Positions 24,341-35,515 of a stretch of DNA of 64,000 nucleotides are shown here, piece by piece. This stretch comes from Moniliophthora roreri (Eukaryota > Basidiomycota > Agaricomycetes > Agaricales > Marasmiaceae), in the NCBI GenBank assembly GCA_001466705.2, contig LATX02000183.1:372001-436000 (forward strand), given 5' to 3'. The notes under the pieces were generated by a model. It was not told the DNA's origin and did not search any database. It was given only the letters and a program-made list of their open reading frames with translations. Positions within the stretch are counted from its first letter, which is position 1. Each line of letters begins with the position of its first letter. A program made the position numbers and the translations under genes.

Positions 24341-25161
24341 GATCGGGGAGAAGGCGCTAGGGTGAGGGGGAGAGTAGCGCAGGAATGGGAGAGGGCGGGC
24401 GGGCGAAACAAGTAGGCGGGAAAACTAGACTCATTATAAAGGATTTATAGAAAGATATAGAATAACATGTTTCGAAAAATGATGATTTCGGAAATAACAA
24501 GAACGGCACTGATGACTCACCACATAATCGTCATCTGCAGTGATGCCGCGGTACCATTGATTGCTGCAGGCCATCACTATCTGAAGCACAGTAAATAGCC
24601 ATGAAATAACCACGAAAATAGCCATTAAATAACCACGAAAATAGCCATTAAATAACCACGAAAATAGCCATGAAATAACCACGAAAATAACCATGAAATA
24701 ACCACGAAAATAACCAGCATATATCTTCTGCTTCTGCCTCATACGTTGAACAACTTGGGGATCCGGTCTTTGGCCGAGTCTCTACTAGTGCCGTCACCCG
24801 GCAGGTTCATGGCGCCGGGTCGCTGACCATTGGCTGACCAAGAGTCGAACGGGCCACGGACGCCAAAAAAGAATTAAAAAAATTTTCTCTGCTCTAGATT
24901 TCTCTGATCTCAATCTGATCTCTTTCAACATTTGAACAATTTCTGACGGGTCCCGAACTTCCAGGTCCTTCTCCGCCATGCAATCTCATGCCAACGCACT
25001 CATTCACTTTCCCAAGCTACGGATTCTACCGTTGATGTCATATCCCGATATAGTTAATCAATCGTCAATATCTCAATATTGTCGTCAGTGTTGCGCGCAA
25101 CCGAAAACGAGGCCGAGCAGTCGAGTCAAGGTCTCTCTTGTTCCATCATCACATGCATCAC
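24341..25161. other. Intergenic gap with minisatellite
   Basis: An 821-bp gap between two divergent membrane-protein genes. It holds the 23-bp minisatellite. It also holds a short minus-strand open stretch from an ATG at 24979 reading MAEKDLEVRDPSEIVQMLKE, which runs into stops after about 60 codons and is not supported as a gene. Confidence 0.5.
24593..24717. repeat. 23-bp minisatellite, about 5.4 copies
   Basis: Near-perfect tandem units of the form AAATAACCACG plus AAAATAGCCATT, with small changes (AGCC/AACC, ATT/ATG). Each unit is itself two related 11-12 bp halves. Because 23 is not a multiple of three, any reading frame cycles over three units, giving an artificial hydrophobic peptide on the minus strand. 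Confidence 0.95.
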
Positions 25162-27563
25162 ATGGGTAGACGCTCCGCCATTCGTACTTTTCTATGGGGA
25201 GAGGTTCCCAACTCTCACAAGGAGGCAAAACTACTCGTCAAGATTGATTGGTTCATTTTGTCGTATTGCTGCCTCATGGTATGGCCCCATCTGTACCCGT
25301 TCAGCCCTCAAAATTCCGACTAATTCTTGGCCTTTCGTAGTACTTTACAAACTGTAGGGCTAGATCTGCCTCACTCTTCACTCTGGGCTTCAATCGGCTT
25401 TTCCAGACTTGGATAGATCCAACATCAACAACGCGTACGTTTCTGGGATGAAGGAAGAACTCGATATGCACGGCACCGAGATTAATGTCAGTCAGTTAGT
25501 CGACTACGCCGCAGTGACGCCCACGCCCATTTCGTTTCAGAACATCAATTCCATCTTCACTGCCGGATACATCATTGGGATGATACCAAGTAATTCCTGC
25601 GCACCTCCTATCCGTCACATCATTCAACGGAGCTCATTCTAAAGATAACATGATGCTGCAAGTCGTTCCGCCCCGTTACTGGTTTCCGTTAATGCAGATT
25701 GTGTGGGGCGTTTTAACTTTCTGGTCGGTCGCCTACATACTCCGCTGCACAGTCCTCCTTTTTCTTACTTTTTTTCAAACAGTACAAGCGCTGTTGGAAC
25801 TGTGGAGCAGGTATTACCCCCTTCTTTTCGCCCCTCCCGCAGTCCGCAATCAGTTCGATTCTCACATCATGTCTAGATATACGCGATACGGTTCTTTCAA
25901 GGTATAGCCGAGTCATCAACCTTTGTTGGTACTCATTACATCCTCGGTTCGTAAGTAATGCGCCTTTTTATCCCCATCAGCATACTCGGGATACTACCGC
26001 TCTGTTTCCATTCTTATTTCCATAATGCTGACAGATGGTATAAACCTGGGGAACTTGGAAAAAGGTCTGGAATTTTCACTAGTTCAGGGCTAGTCGGAAC
26101 CCTGTAAGTTTGCATGTAATAAGACAAAGCACATTCACCTTTCTCATTTTTATTCTATCCGACAGCTTCTCAGGCATCCTTCAAGCTGCAATTTATAAGC
26201 AAGTGCTGCGTCAGGTCCGCGGTCTGTCCCTGTTGCGCTAATGAGGCATATAAACAGGCATTTAAATGGTCGTTCCGGTCGAAGCGGGTGGAGATGGCTG
26301 TATGTCGAGTTTCCGTTCTCTGTTTGGGTAGCAGTAAATCATGCACAGATTTCAGGTTCATCATAGATGGAATAATCACCTTACCAATTGCATTTTATGG
26401 GTTCTTCGTTTTCCCGGACGTACCGATCATGACCAAGGCGTTTTATCTTGACGACGAGGCGCGCTTTCTTTTTGTCATCCGCTGCGGCCGTATCTGAACC
26501 AGGGTTGTAGGAGCGACTTTTGGCCGCGAAACGCCTAGAAGGTGAAATCCAAGTTGCGAGGTTGCCGCTCTCTTGGAAGCTAGCAAAGCGTGTTTTGAGT
26601 AGGTGGAGGTGGTATGGTTGCAGTCTTTTGGTACGCATACCTCATGTCTATCTTTGCGTACCCCTGACTAGGCATCTAGTTTGCCATTTCCGGAGAGACC
26701 GAATCCTTTGGTTCCAATAACATTATGGGCCAATGGCTCAAGGCCATCGGAGGTTTCACTGTTGAGCAAATCGATTACTATCCGTCAGGTTCGACTGCTT
26801 TCTCCATCGCATCAACTCTAGTCTGCGCAACATGGACGGATTATACACGCGTTAGATGGCCTGTCCTCGTTTATATGGCGGTAGCGTGCATCATATCTTC
26901 TATTTGCATCTTGGTTTGGGATAGCCCGATCGGGCTCAAGTTCTTCGCATATTGTGAGTGCCTGAGAAAGCAGGAGGTTTCAACAAAACTCGCAGTGGCG
27001 TGCTAACTTCTTTTTTTTTTTTACGTAGACCTGGCAGGCGCATCTTATGCGGGGCAAGCCACGACTTTTGCGTATGTCAATGGTCTTCCTATCTTTGATC
27101 CCCGTCTTCACGTTGACTTGTATCACTACCGAATTTTCCCCTGCGAATCCACCTGGTTCCATTCGCTATTCGACACATTAACTCTTGCGCTTTACATATA
27201 GGTGGGCGAACCAAATCTGCGCAGACGATGATCAAGAACGGGCCATCGTGCTAGCGTCAATGAAGTACGATTATCTTATATGTTGCTACTGTGCAGCTGG
27301 TTGACTCACTTGATTCTTCCAGTATGTGGAACAACGTTATCAACGCCTGGTGGCCACTACTTTTTTACAAAGCTTCCGACGCACCCAAGTTTACAAAAGG
27401 TATGATTGCCATGATTTGCGTCTCTGTGGCTACGTTAGTAGTCACTTGGTTTGTGTGGTATATGGAGAAGAGGGAGCATCGGATTCAAAAGGCTGCTGAA
27501 GGCTCGGAGGAAGGAGAGCCAGGCCCAAGCCAAGATAACAAAATAGAGTCTACAAATTCTTAA
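25162..27563 (+). CDS. MFS transporter, pantothenate (Fen2/Liz1)-like ACS family
   Basis: Plasma-membrane H+ symporter of the Dal5-related family, closest by motif to fungal pantothenate transporters. The start is set at 25162 (MGRRSAIRTFLWGEVPNSHK); an upstream 5' exon cannot be excluded. After TM1 (WFILSYCCLM), two short exons give YFTNYLDRSNINNAYVSGMK, the hallmark of this subfamily. Then come 'FTAGYIIGMIPNNMMLQ', PPRYWFPLMQIVWGVLTF, 'RFFQGIAESSTFVGTHYILG' and 'GWRWLFIIDGIITLP'. The large loop has RRLEGE-like sequence. The C-terminal half has 'STLVCATWTDYTRVRWPVLV' and NMWNNVINAWWPLLFYKA. Roughly a dozen introns. One junction (26459-26510) lacks a clear GT donor. Otherwise no break is seen, and the stop is at 27563. 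Confidence 0.85.
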
Positions 27564-28220
27564 TGAATACACTGGATGCAATGCAAGAATCCTGCTCTTG
27601 TACTTTTACTTGGATCGGAATGCAGAAATTGCTCTCCCAAGTCGAATCAGTGGTCGCGTCAAACATTATCTGCAAATGCTAATTCAAACTGCTATTCGTA
27701 CACTTGGGTTATCAAACAAAAAAGAAACATCAGGAATATTTTTCCGGGGTTTCTTGCCTGTCCGCCAGGGAACAGGATCAGGATAGATCCGCAGTGAGTA
27801 CGAAAAAGGAAGGGGCCTGAAAATCCGCAACCATTGCAGACCTCGGAGTCATACCGATTCCAAACAAAATAACCACACCTCCTTGCATGCTAAGGGGGGA
27901 GGGTAAATATAGGGAAGAGAAACGATATAAGTAAATGACTGAATTAAGGTATCGGCACATGGAAACAGAGCAGAAGCGATAAAAAGGTATGAACAAGTCC
28001 GCGAATCGGAAAAGGAGCAAGCGTCGGCATCGGGATACAACGGTGGTTGTGAGGAAAGAAGCAAGGAATATTGTAGGGAATGTCGAAATTCAAATGAATG
28101 CGTGCGACACGGGTATGCGGTGTAACGAGTTGTCTAACACTATCCGACAAGTCGTAATGAGGTAGGGAGCTTGGGTCCAACATTCATCACTGATTGGCAA
28201 CCTGAACCGAAACATTAACG
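27564..28220. other. Convergent 3' intergenic region
   Basis: A 657-bp gap between two stop codons. Short ORFs on both strands have no protein-like composition. Nothing supported. Confidence 0.5.
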
Positions 28221-29622
28221 CTAGACTGTGTGCACGGAATGGAATGAACTCGCCTTCAAGTCAGTGCCAAAATATTGCTGACGTTCATCAATGCTTCTAT
28301 TCGAGCTATTTCCAAAGGTTGCCGGGAGTTGTGGTGGTGAAGGTACCCTGGTGAGCGGTGTGACGGCGGCAGGAGGGGGAGAAGTAGTAGACGGCTGAAC
28401 TGGTCTACTACCTGACAGCATAGATGAAGATATTGGGGTGGCACCAATCACGTTCAGTTGAGGCACCTGAGGTACGCCGCCCGCGTATGCATCATAGGCT
28501 GGATTGTGAGACCTCGGGGCGTACGAAGGATAATCCCCATTAATGTTGGTACCATAAGAGCGATCGTAAACCGGATCGGGTGACCGAGGGGCATAGTTGG
28601 GGTACTGAAACCCCGCTCCATGACCTCCCATCCGGTTTTGGTCATAGGGGCCGCCTGTCGGACCATAACCGTGAATACTTCCACTACCTCCGGAACTGTA
28701 GCTCGTCCGGTTCTTCTCATCCGTCAATTGCTGCTCCATGTCATCGCTATGGTTGGAGGTAGGCTCATACGAAAGTGCTTCGGTGGTGAGCTTCCTTTTT
28801 CGCTGTCGGCGAAGCGTAAATGTCGCGAGCAGGATGATAATGACGAGTGCGACAACACCCGTCAAAGCAAACACGAATCCGGACAGTGGCTTGTTCTGCA
28901 GGAAGGACTTGTGTGTGGGAGGTGGTGCGGAAGTTTCTGTGGGAACTGCTGACTGAGTAACAAACACGGTTTGTCGTTGTCCATTTGAGGTGGTGATCGT
29001 CTCAAAGACTGGTTCGGAGGTCGATGTAGCGCTGGATGTTGTAGATGAAGATGTTGGTGTTGGTGTCGACGAGCTTGAAGACCTATCAAAGGTAGATGTG
29101 GAAAACGTAACATTCGTAGTCGTAGGCGAAACCGTACTTCAATACTTCAGACATGAACCTTTTCTCAAGACGGACTGAAGACTCACGGAGTAGAAGAGGT
29201 GGTACTCGGAGGCGATCTAACGGAACAAAGGTAGTTAGACAACTTCGTGGCTCTCTGATGCAACAAGAACGAACGTCGAAGACGCGGAAGTTGATGTGGG
29301 CAGTATTGGTGTCAATACAGACCCGACCGCGCTAGTAACACCCCCAATAGCTGAAGTAACACCATCTCCAACATCACTAACAATGGTTTCTGCACCACCT
29401 CTGCACAGAATGTGGGACGCGGTGGGCGTCAGCCACAGAGCTCGTCATTGAGTTTGACGTGATTGATAGAATGATGAGAAAATGTAGGCTCACAGAATAT
29501 CTGTCAAGACTATATTGGGAGGAAAAGTCAATACGAGTTGAGAAGAGAAAAGAAACTGAAGACTTACTGCCACCGAGGACCTGCCTCTGCATGAGAGCAT
29601 TGGCGTCGTTGTTTCCGTTCAT
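28221..29622 (-). CDS. Single-pass membrane protein with Ser/Thr-rich ectodomain
   Basis: Architecture resembles fungal surface sensors or mucin-like anchors; no family is recognised. The start at 29622 gives MNGNNDANALMQRQVLGG. After introns the frame continues 'GAETIVSDVGDGVTSAIGGV'. A Ser/Thr/Pro-only segment then runs through several exons to FETITTSNGQRQTVFVTQS. A single transmembrane helix GFVFALTGVVALVIIILLAT is followed by the basic stop-transfer RRQRKRK. The cytosolic tail is rich in Tyr, Pro and Gly and has a degenerate repeat, QYPNYAPRSPDPVYD and DYPSYAPRSHNPAYD. It ends FHSVHTV at 28221. No classical signal peptide is visible at the chosen start, so the first exon may be wrong. 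Confidence 0.68.
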
Positions 29623-29962
29623 AGTGAAAAGATGAAAGAGCGTAAGGGAGCCCAAGGCAGAATATATAGAGTTAAAGAGTAAGAGGGATGAGGGAGACTC
29701 CAACTTGAAGGAGGCTCCGACTCGACAATGGTGGCAGTCAGAAGCAACAAAAGCAGGAATACGGTAAAATATAAGGCGGTGGAGTGGGAAAAAGCAATAT
29801 TTGCTCCACAATGGTGGAGAAACTACCTTTTACGGTCGTTGCTATCGCGATATACAAGTTGAAACCGATCAGTCGTAAAACGTTTCTTGTACAGTTCATA
29901 CCTTTATACACATACACTTCATGCAACTATTACAGTGAAAAAAAAAAAAACTCAACCTCAAC
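29623..29962. other. Intergenic, no gene seen
   Basis: A 340-bp gap with the upstream side of the membrane-protein gene and the PKA-R 3' side, including an A-rich run near 29938-29950. Confidence 0.5.
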
Positions 29963-31519
29963 TCAACGCATCAGTCCATACTGCTCACCAGCCTTTCTTT
30001 CCATAATCTCTCGCAATGGTCCCAGAAGCCGAGTAAACGCAGGTGCGTCCAGTGCAGCCACCTTTAGCTTCGGCTGTGTCGGATCGCTTCGATAAACCGC
30101 ACTGACCGTCGCAGCTCGTGGCTCCATACGCAACAGTGATAATTCTGATGCATAGAAATCAGATGCCAAAATCAAACACAAAAAACTTTCCCGTTACCCA
30201 CCTCCAAAATAATCCCCTTTCCTCAGGGTTCCGACAGTTATCTCTGTATTGCCCGCTCCACGCTTTGTCACAACTGCTTCTCCCTCCTCCACAAAGAAGA
30301 AATTGTCTCCAATCTCTCCTTGTTTGACCACCGCTTCCCCATCCATATACACCCTACTAACCAAAGCATCCGCAATCTTGCTCTTCTCAGCAGCATCGAG
30401 GGACGAAAGAATGGGAACAGTCGACAAAAAGTGTTCGTACATCGTTCGTCTTCTGTGAGCCGCTTTCAAAATGATCGTCCGGAATGTGATCCGGTCCAGC
30501 GCCCAAAGAGTCGATGGCTCAATAGAGAGCACAGTCGCCGCTCGCGGGTGTCCATACATCAACGCCAACTCTCCAAAGGAGTTCCCATCTCTACATTCAG
30601 CAACCTTCCTACCAAATTCGGGGTGATGGCCAGGTTGCAGGAACTTATCTTCGGAACTGGAAGGTGGAATGGTAGCGCTCGAATTCGAGAACCATGTAGG
30701 AGGCAATGGATCAGGTCGAATGTAGCAATGCAGTAGACCAGACTCGACCACGTAAAAGTAGTCTCCTACGTCACCCTGTCGAATAACCACCTCATCTTTT
30801 GCCGTCGTCTTCTCCTGCATCGCGTTCAGGACGCCTGTCTCCTGTTCTTCGTCTAGATCACGAAATATAAAGTTATTTTTGATTGATTGTTTGATACGGC
30901 GTAGCTGATCTTCAGTTTTGGGGTAAACGGGCAGCGCCTCGTCTACGACAGAGTCAACCATAATGGACTCTGCTGAGACAGAGGTGCGACGAGCGAAAAT
31001 AGCGGAAGTTGGAGGATGTAGAAAATCATCTGGGTTATTTGACATGGGTGGTGGTTGTGGACCACGACTTTCGAATCCGAATGGGTTCGATGGTCCGCTG
31101 GTTGTGAGTGGCGACGTAGGAGGAAGTTCGCGCCCGTCGATTTTGAATACAGGCGGCGTGCTATGATCATCCCCGAGCAGCGCGTTTCCAGCGACATTCA
31201 GAGTGCCGAACGGACTCTGAGATGCACTATTGCGCAAAGATGATCGCGGCCGAGATTGAGGTGGTGGTTGGGCAAAGGGTGAAACTGGGGGTGGTAACCC
31301 AGAGGGACTGCTGCTACCTAGCGGCACATCGATATACACATCACTGGGAAGTTCCCTGGAGAAAGTATGTGCATGACGCTGCATAGTATCCCGAGTGAGA
31401 GTTCTTTGTTCCTCTAGCCGCGTTTGGAACCAATTCGCGCAGAACTGAAGAGCGTCCTTGGGCTGAACACGCTGTACGTCACGAGTCAAGTCAGAGACTA
31501 ATGATTCGAAAGTCGACAT
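29963..31519 (-). CDS. BCY1: cAMP-dependent protein kinase regulatory subunit
   Basis: Inhibitory subunit of protein kinase A that releases the catalytic subunit on binding cAMP. The start at 31519 gives MSTFESLVSDLTRDVQRVQP, the dimerisation/docking region. A Ser/Pro-rich linker leads to the inhibitor site ARRTSVSAESI. This is a phosphorylatable RRxS, as in type II subunits, not a pseudosubstrate. Cyclic-nucleotide domain A has IRQGDVGDYFYVVESG and the phosphate-binding cassette 'GNSFGELALMYGHPRAATV'. Domain B has 'VKQGEIGDNFFFVEEGEAVV' and, across the single small intron, GDYFGELSLLRMEPRAATV. The stop is at 29963. Length is about 495 residues. Both Arg residues that bind the cAMP phosphate are present. 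Confidence 0.96.
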
Positions 31520-31782
31520 GGAGTAGAGGACGTTTGGATTTCGACCTCTGACACTCAAGATGGGAGTAAAGAAAGAGAATAAGTGGCCACTGAGACTACA
31601 GAGAATAAAGTAGGTATTTTGCTCATCACGTGAAAAATACAACCACTGCCTTTTCTGTCCTTTTTCGGCTCAATTTGACGCGTCGACGTGTTGCATGTAA
31701 CTTGTAAGTACAGGAATAAAATTATTTGTACAACAGAATATATAGCCGAGTCAGATTGCAACGATGAGCAAGATGCGATCTA

Positions 31783-33501
31783 TCAATCCGAGTCATCAAC
31801 CCATTCCCCTTGAACTACGCGGTTGATGTAGTTCTGTATCCAAGGCTGACGTCGCGCGTGCTGAGCGATTAGTGCTGCACGAGTTTCCGCACGTCTTGCG
31901 TTCAAATCGGCGTCATCTGTTTCCTCTTGTTGGTTCATGGCATTGGCTTCGGTACGTATACGACCTTCGCGGGGTCGCAAAGCCGCTCGTCGCCTGTTCC
32001 AGACGGCGGGATGAACCGTTGCAAGGAACAGAGTCGCAAATACAGCTGCCTTCCGTCGAAATCCAGGCTCTTGCGCATCACCTCTCGAAAGTTCAGCCTC
32101 CTCCACCAAGATATCATAGTTTGCAAATGTATCCAGTACGGCTGCTCTTCCCTGATTGTTAACACCAAGCGGATTGGGTCGTTGAGCATTTGCGCCGGCC
32201 GGAGCTTCATTTTGTGCACCAGGCCTTCGAGCTGCATTTCCATTTCGTTCCTGCTCTTCGGCAGCGACTGCTCGCTGCCAACCCCGTAGAATTCCGTTAC
32301 GTATTGGCTGCCATATCTCGTATAGCACCCAAGCAATAATCAGGAATCCAAACACTGGTTTTCGAGCAGGTGCCACAAAATATAGGAGGAGTAGGGTGCG
32401 GAAGGTGAGCATAAGAAGGGGTAGAAAGAAGGGGCGTAGATTAATCTCCCGAACTTCGATCGCATTGGCGCGCTCTCCATGGCCGAATGGTGGTTGTGGA
32501 AGCTGATTAGGGCCGCCTTCTACTGGTGGTAGGCCCAACTGCTGAAGGATGGCATTAACGTTGGGTGGAATTTGCACAGCTTCCGAATGAATGGCAGGCT
32601 GTTGTGGCGGGGCCTCTCGGGGAAGATTCAATAGAGAAAATGTATACGATAAAACTTTCAAGGCATGATATTGAGCTGCGGATGGCTTTTCCCATGGATT
32701 GCGCAGATTGAGATACGATTTTCCACTAACGAGACAACATTAGAAAATGTCCAAAGTGAAGTCTGGTTAACACTCACTCAATCATTGTGTGCTCGTACTT
32801 CAGGCCACCCTCGGAGCTAGATGGAAAAGGTTCATCTAGAATGGCTGGCCATTCGTAACCATGGCTTTGCACGAAGTATAATGCAACATTCCGCAAATGA
32901 TCGGTGTCAGCCGCAAAGACATCGTGGGACGTTCCGTCTTGCATCAACACACTGAGCGCGTGCTGATGCTTCTTCAAAACATAGGTTAACGGGTGTTTTG
33001 TTACAGAGGGTGAGGGAGAGGATGCTGTGGTTGCGGATGCGGATGTAATGGGTACCGTACGGGTAGGTGCAGGTGTCTGGGCTAGTAGAGGCGATAGTGG
33101 GGTATTATGAGCAGGAAGAGTAGAGGTAGATGGTAGTATAATGGGAGATTGGGACAGTCGTTCTTGGAGTCGACTAACATTAGGAGGTCTAGATGTCCAT
33201 GCAGATGGGTGCACAGAGAGATGAATGATACGTGGCTCGTTCGGGGACTGTCGAATGAATGTCGATAGAGCTCTGTAATCTGAAGTAACCCAATTCTCAC
33301 CTTCCAGAGATCTTCGACTTTCTCCTCGTCCGAAAGATAACGACCTCTCCAAACGATCCTCTGACCACTCACTTGTGGAGAGCCAGGGCAGGCTGTGTAT
33401 ATCTCCTGCTTGACATCACGAATAGTACAGACTTCTGGAACTTGGATAGTGAAGGAATGGGCATATGTGGGCAGCTCGACACGTAACTGGACTAGCGACA
33501 T
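31783..33501 (-). CDS. Ubiquitin-like-domain ER membrane protein, Herp/Usa1-like
   Basis: Predicted ER-membrane scaffold in the Herp/Usa1 group, which supports ER-associated degradation ligases. The start at 33501 gives MSLVQLRVELPTYAHSFTIQ. The ubiquitin-like fold continues VCTIRDVKQEIYTACPG and GQRIVWRGRYLSDEEKVEDL. After an intron, 'EPRIIHLSVHPSAWTS' matches the Herp-type sequence after the UBL. A Ser/Pro linker and a conserved 'KKHQHALSVLMQDG' block follow. Near 32,400 there are two hydrophobic helices, FFLPLLMLTFRTLLLLYFVA and PVFGFLIIAWVLYEIW. The tail is Ala/Arg/Glu-rich and ends 'VVQGEWVDDSD'. Assignment to Herp/Usa1 is by architecture; Dsc-complex UBL proteins are the main alternative. 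Confidence 0.7.
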
Positions 33502-33860
33502 GGGTGTGGATGTGGAGGTCAAAGACAAGACACCTTACTAAATAGTGGATGACAGCATGCAACGTGGAACTTTCCACGGTGAGGTTTTGCCGATTTCCCT
33601 CCATGTGCTGTTCTCAAGTTTGCTCACTCCTCTGATCGTACATTTGTACGGATACAAGGAGACAATTTGTATCGGTGACATAAGGTGGCATTCAGTGAAA
33701 TGGAGAGAATGGGTTAATCACACTATTCGTCGTATGGGTATGTGAGCCTTCAGCTCGCCCCTCGCAAGCCTAGTGGGACAGGCGCTCGTGTGGGGCCGAG
33801 GTTTCATAGGCTTCGTGATTCATACTACTGTATTGCAGATTACAGCTGGTAGCCCGGTCA
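33502..33860. other. Intergenic, no gene seen
   Basis: A 359-bp gap upstream of the UBL gene and downstream of the oxidoreductase. A 66-codon plus-strand frame lacks protein-like features. Confidence 0.5.
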
Positions 33861-35212
33861 TCAAATCTGTGGAACTTCAATGGTTCTTTCTTCTAAGGCA
33901 CTTTTATGTGCCAATTCAATCATCTCGATCACAGCAGTCGCATCTGACCATTTGACTGCTTGTTCAGTTCCTTCCCTGATAGCAGCAGCGAGATTTCTGA
34001 ACAAATCCACATAGCATCCGGCGTCATTTGAAGGCCAGCTTGAAAAAAATGGCTGAGAAAATACTATGATCAGATTGCAACGAGGACATGCCTTGATTTT
34101 TTCACCGTTACTTCATCTGACTCAATGTTCTCAAGGGTTCCCCACATCGACTCGGGTTCTTGGCCATATCCGTCCCAAAATATTTCCTTCGGTGATGAGA
34201 TGGCCTTGAGTTGGTCTTCCTGAACATCCACGCCATACTTCGTATACGTTCCCTTGGTACCTTTGACGATGTATCTCAACTGTGGCGACTTGACTGACAA
34301 GATGTGACCGCGCAGTATCGCTGTCAAAGGATGGGGATGAACAGACCCTGGCGGATAATGCATGAAGACGGTAAACTGGGTGAAGTGCCATCAACGACAT
34401 AGCTGAACCCAAGTTTGGACACTTACAGTATCCTCGACATTTTGGGACCCAACACCACGGATATTCTGAGTGAAAGCAGTGATTTTGCTAGGTCTCCCAA
34501 ACAGTGCCAAAGTCTGGTCAATAAGATGTGAACCAAGGTCGAATAGTTGCCCTGCGGCAGGCAGAGGTTCATCTTTCCAGCTTCCTTTGAGACTTGTCCT
34601 ATACCGGTCAAAGCTGGTCGCAAAATCATTGAATCTTATCATACAAAAGACAAGGTAAGTCATGTACGCACTGCGATTCAAACTCGAGAATCTTTCCGAG
34701 TGATTGTGAATTGGATTCTGGAAGTTCCATCAAGCGGCGCAGCGCCAGGAAGTCAGAGTCCCATCGGCGATTTTGGTATCCATATAAGACGAGTTTTTTC
34801 CCCCTGGCAATTTCTCCGAGTTCTTTTGCTTGCTTTACAGATGCAGTTACAGGCTTGTCAACGAGGACTGTAAATGGTGGCTGGTTACAAGGACCCCGAT
34901 GACGAACGGATTAAGTAGTCACGTACCATGCTTTCCCGCTTCCAATGCCGCTTTTGCGAACAGGTAGTGTGTCTCGTTTGGTGTTCCAACGATGATAAGC
35001 TCTATTTCCTGGTCCGCAAGGACATCCTCGAGGGATCGATGTACTTTGACAGATACTCCGAATCTATCTTGCAGTTTTCCACCAGGCGACTTGGGATTGC
35101 GCTCGAGCACCGAGTGCAGAGTAAACAGATCTGGAAGAGCTAGAATGAATGGAGCATGAAAAGTCAGTCCCGCAAGCCCGACACCGAGAATGCAAGTTTT
35201 GATGGGAGACAT
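33861..35212 (-). CDS. Gfo/Idh/MocA-family oxidoreductase (second copy type)
   Basis: NAD(P)-dependent dehydrogenase related to dimeric dihydrodiol or D-xylose dehydrogenases. The start at 35212 gives MSPIKTCILGVGLAGLTFHA, a GxGxxG-type Rossmann loop. 'LELIIVGTPNETH'-type sequence is seen as IELIIVGTPNETHYLFAKAA. The catalytic Lys motif is DKPVTASVKQAKELGEIA (DKP in place of EKP). Then comes 'LVLYGYQNRRWDSDFLALRR'. The substrate domain has AAGQLFDLGSHLIDQTLALF, with the conserved GSHLID, and 'PQLRYIVKGTKGTYTKYG'. A C-terminal exon ends IEVPQI at 33861. Length is about 370 residues, standard for the family. It differs clearly from the longer enzyme at 11449-13113, which carries a Cys cluster. 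Confidence 0.9.
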
Positions 35213-35515
35213 GAGCGAAAACTCCAAGTGCTGGGATGCGGGCGTTCTCTTTTTTTGCATTAGGTAATCAGTCGGGTAATGAATGTAACCGGTTGCCGGG
35301 GGTGCATCTGGTAGAATGTTCTAAAGCATCGGGGAAAGACAATTATTACCTAATATCGCGGCTCTACCAGTACTACTACACTTGTCTTCGTCAGGTAGTA
35401 TGCTTCTCGAGACTAGTCCGCGTCCGAGTCTCGTCCGAATAAATTAGATGACGTCAAGACGCTAAGGTAATTTCTGCCTTCTTTGAGCGTCTGAACATCT
35501 CATTCTTCTACTCTC

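Noticed and set aside
24434..24742. Minus-strand 100-codon hydrophobic ORF (YFRGYF/VISWLF repeats)
   Set aside because: It is only the translation of the 23-bp minisatellite, which stays open by chance.
24794..24979. Minus-strand frame MAEKDLEVRDPSEIVQMLKE
   Set aside because: The start looks protein-like, but the frame decays after about 35 codons, with no supported exon downstream. It may be a gene fragment.
31677..31684. GACGCGTC as a proteasome-specific element
   Set aside because: A third copy sits upstream of the PKA-R gene, so specificity is not established.
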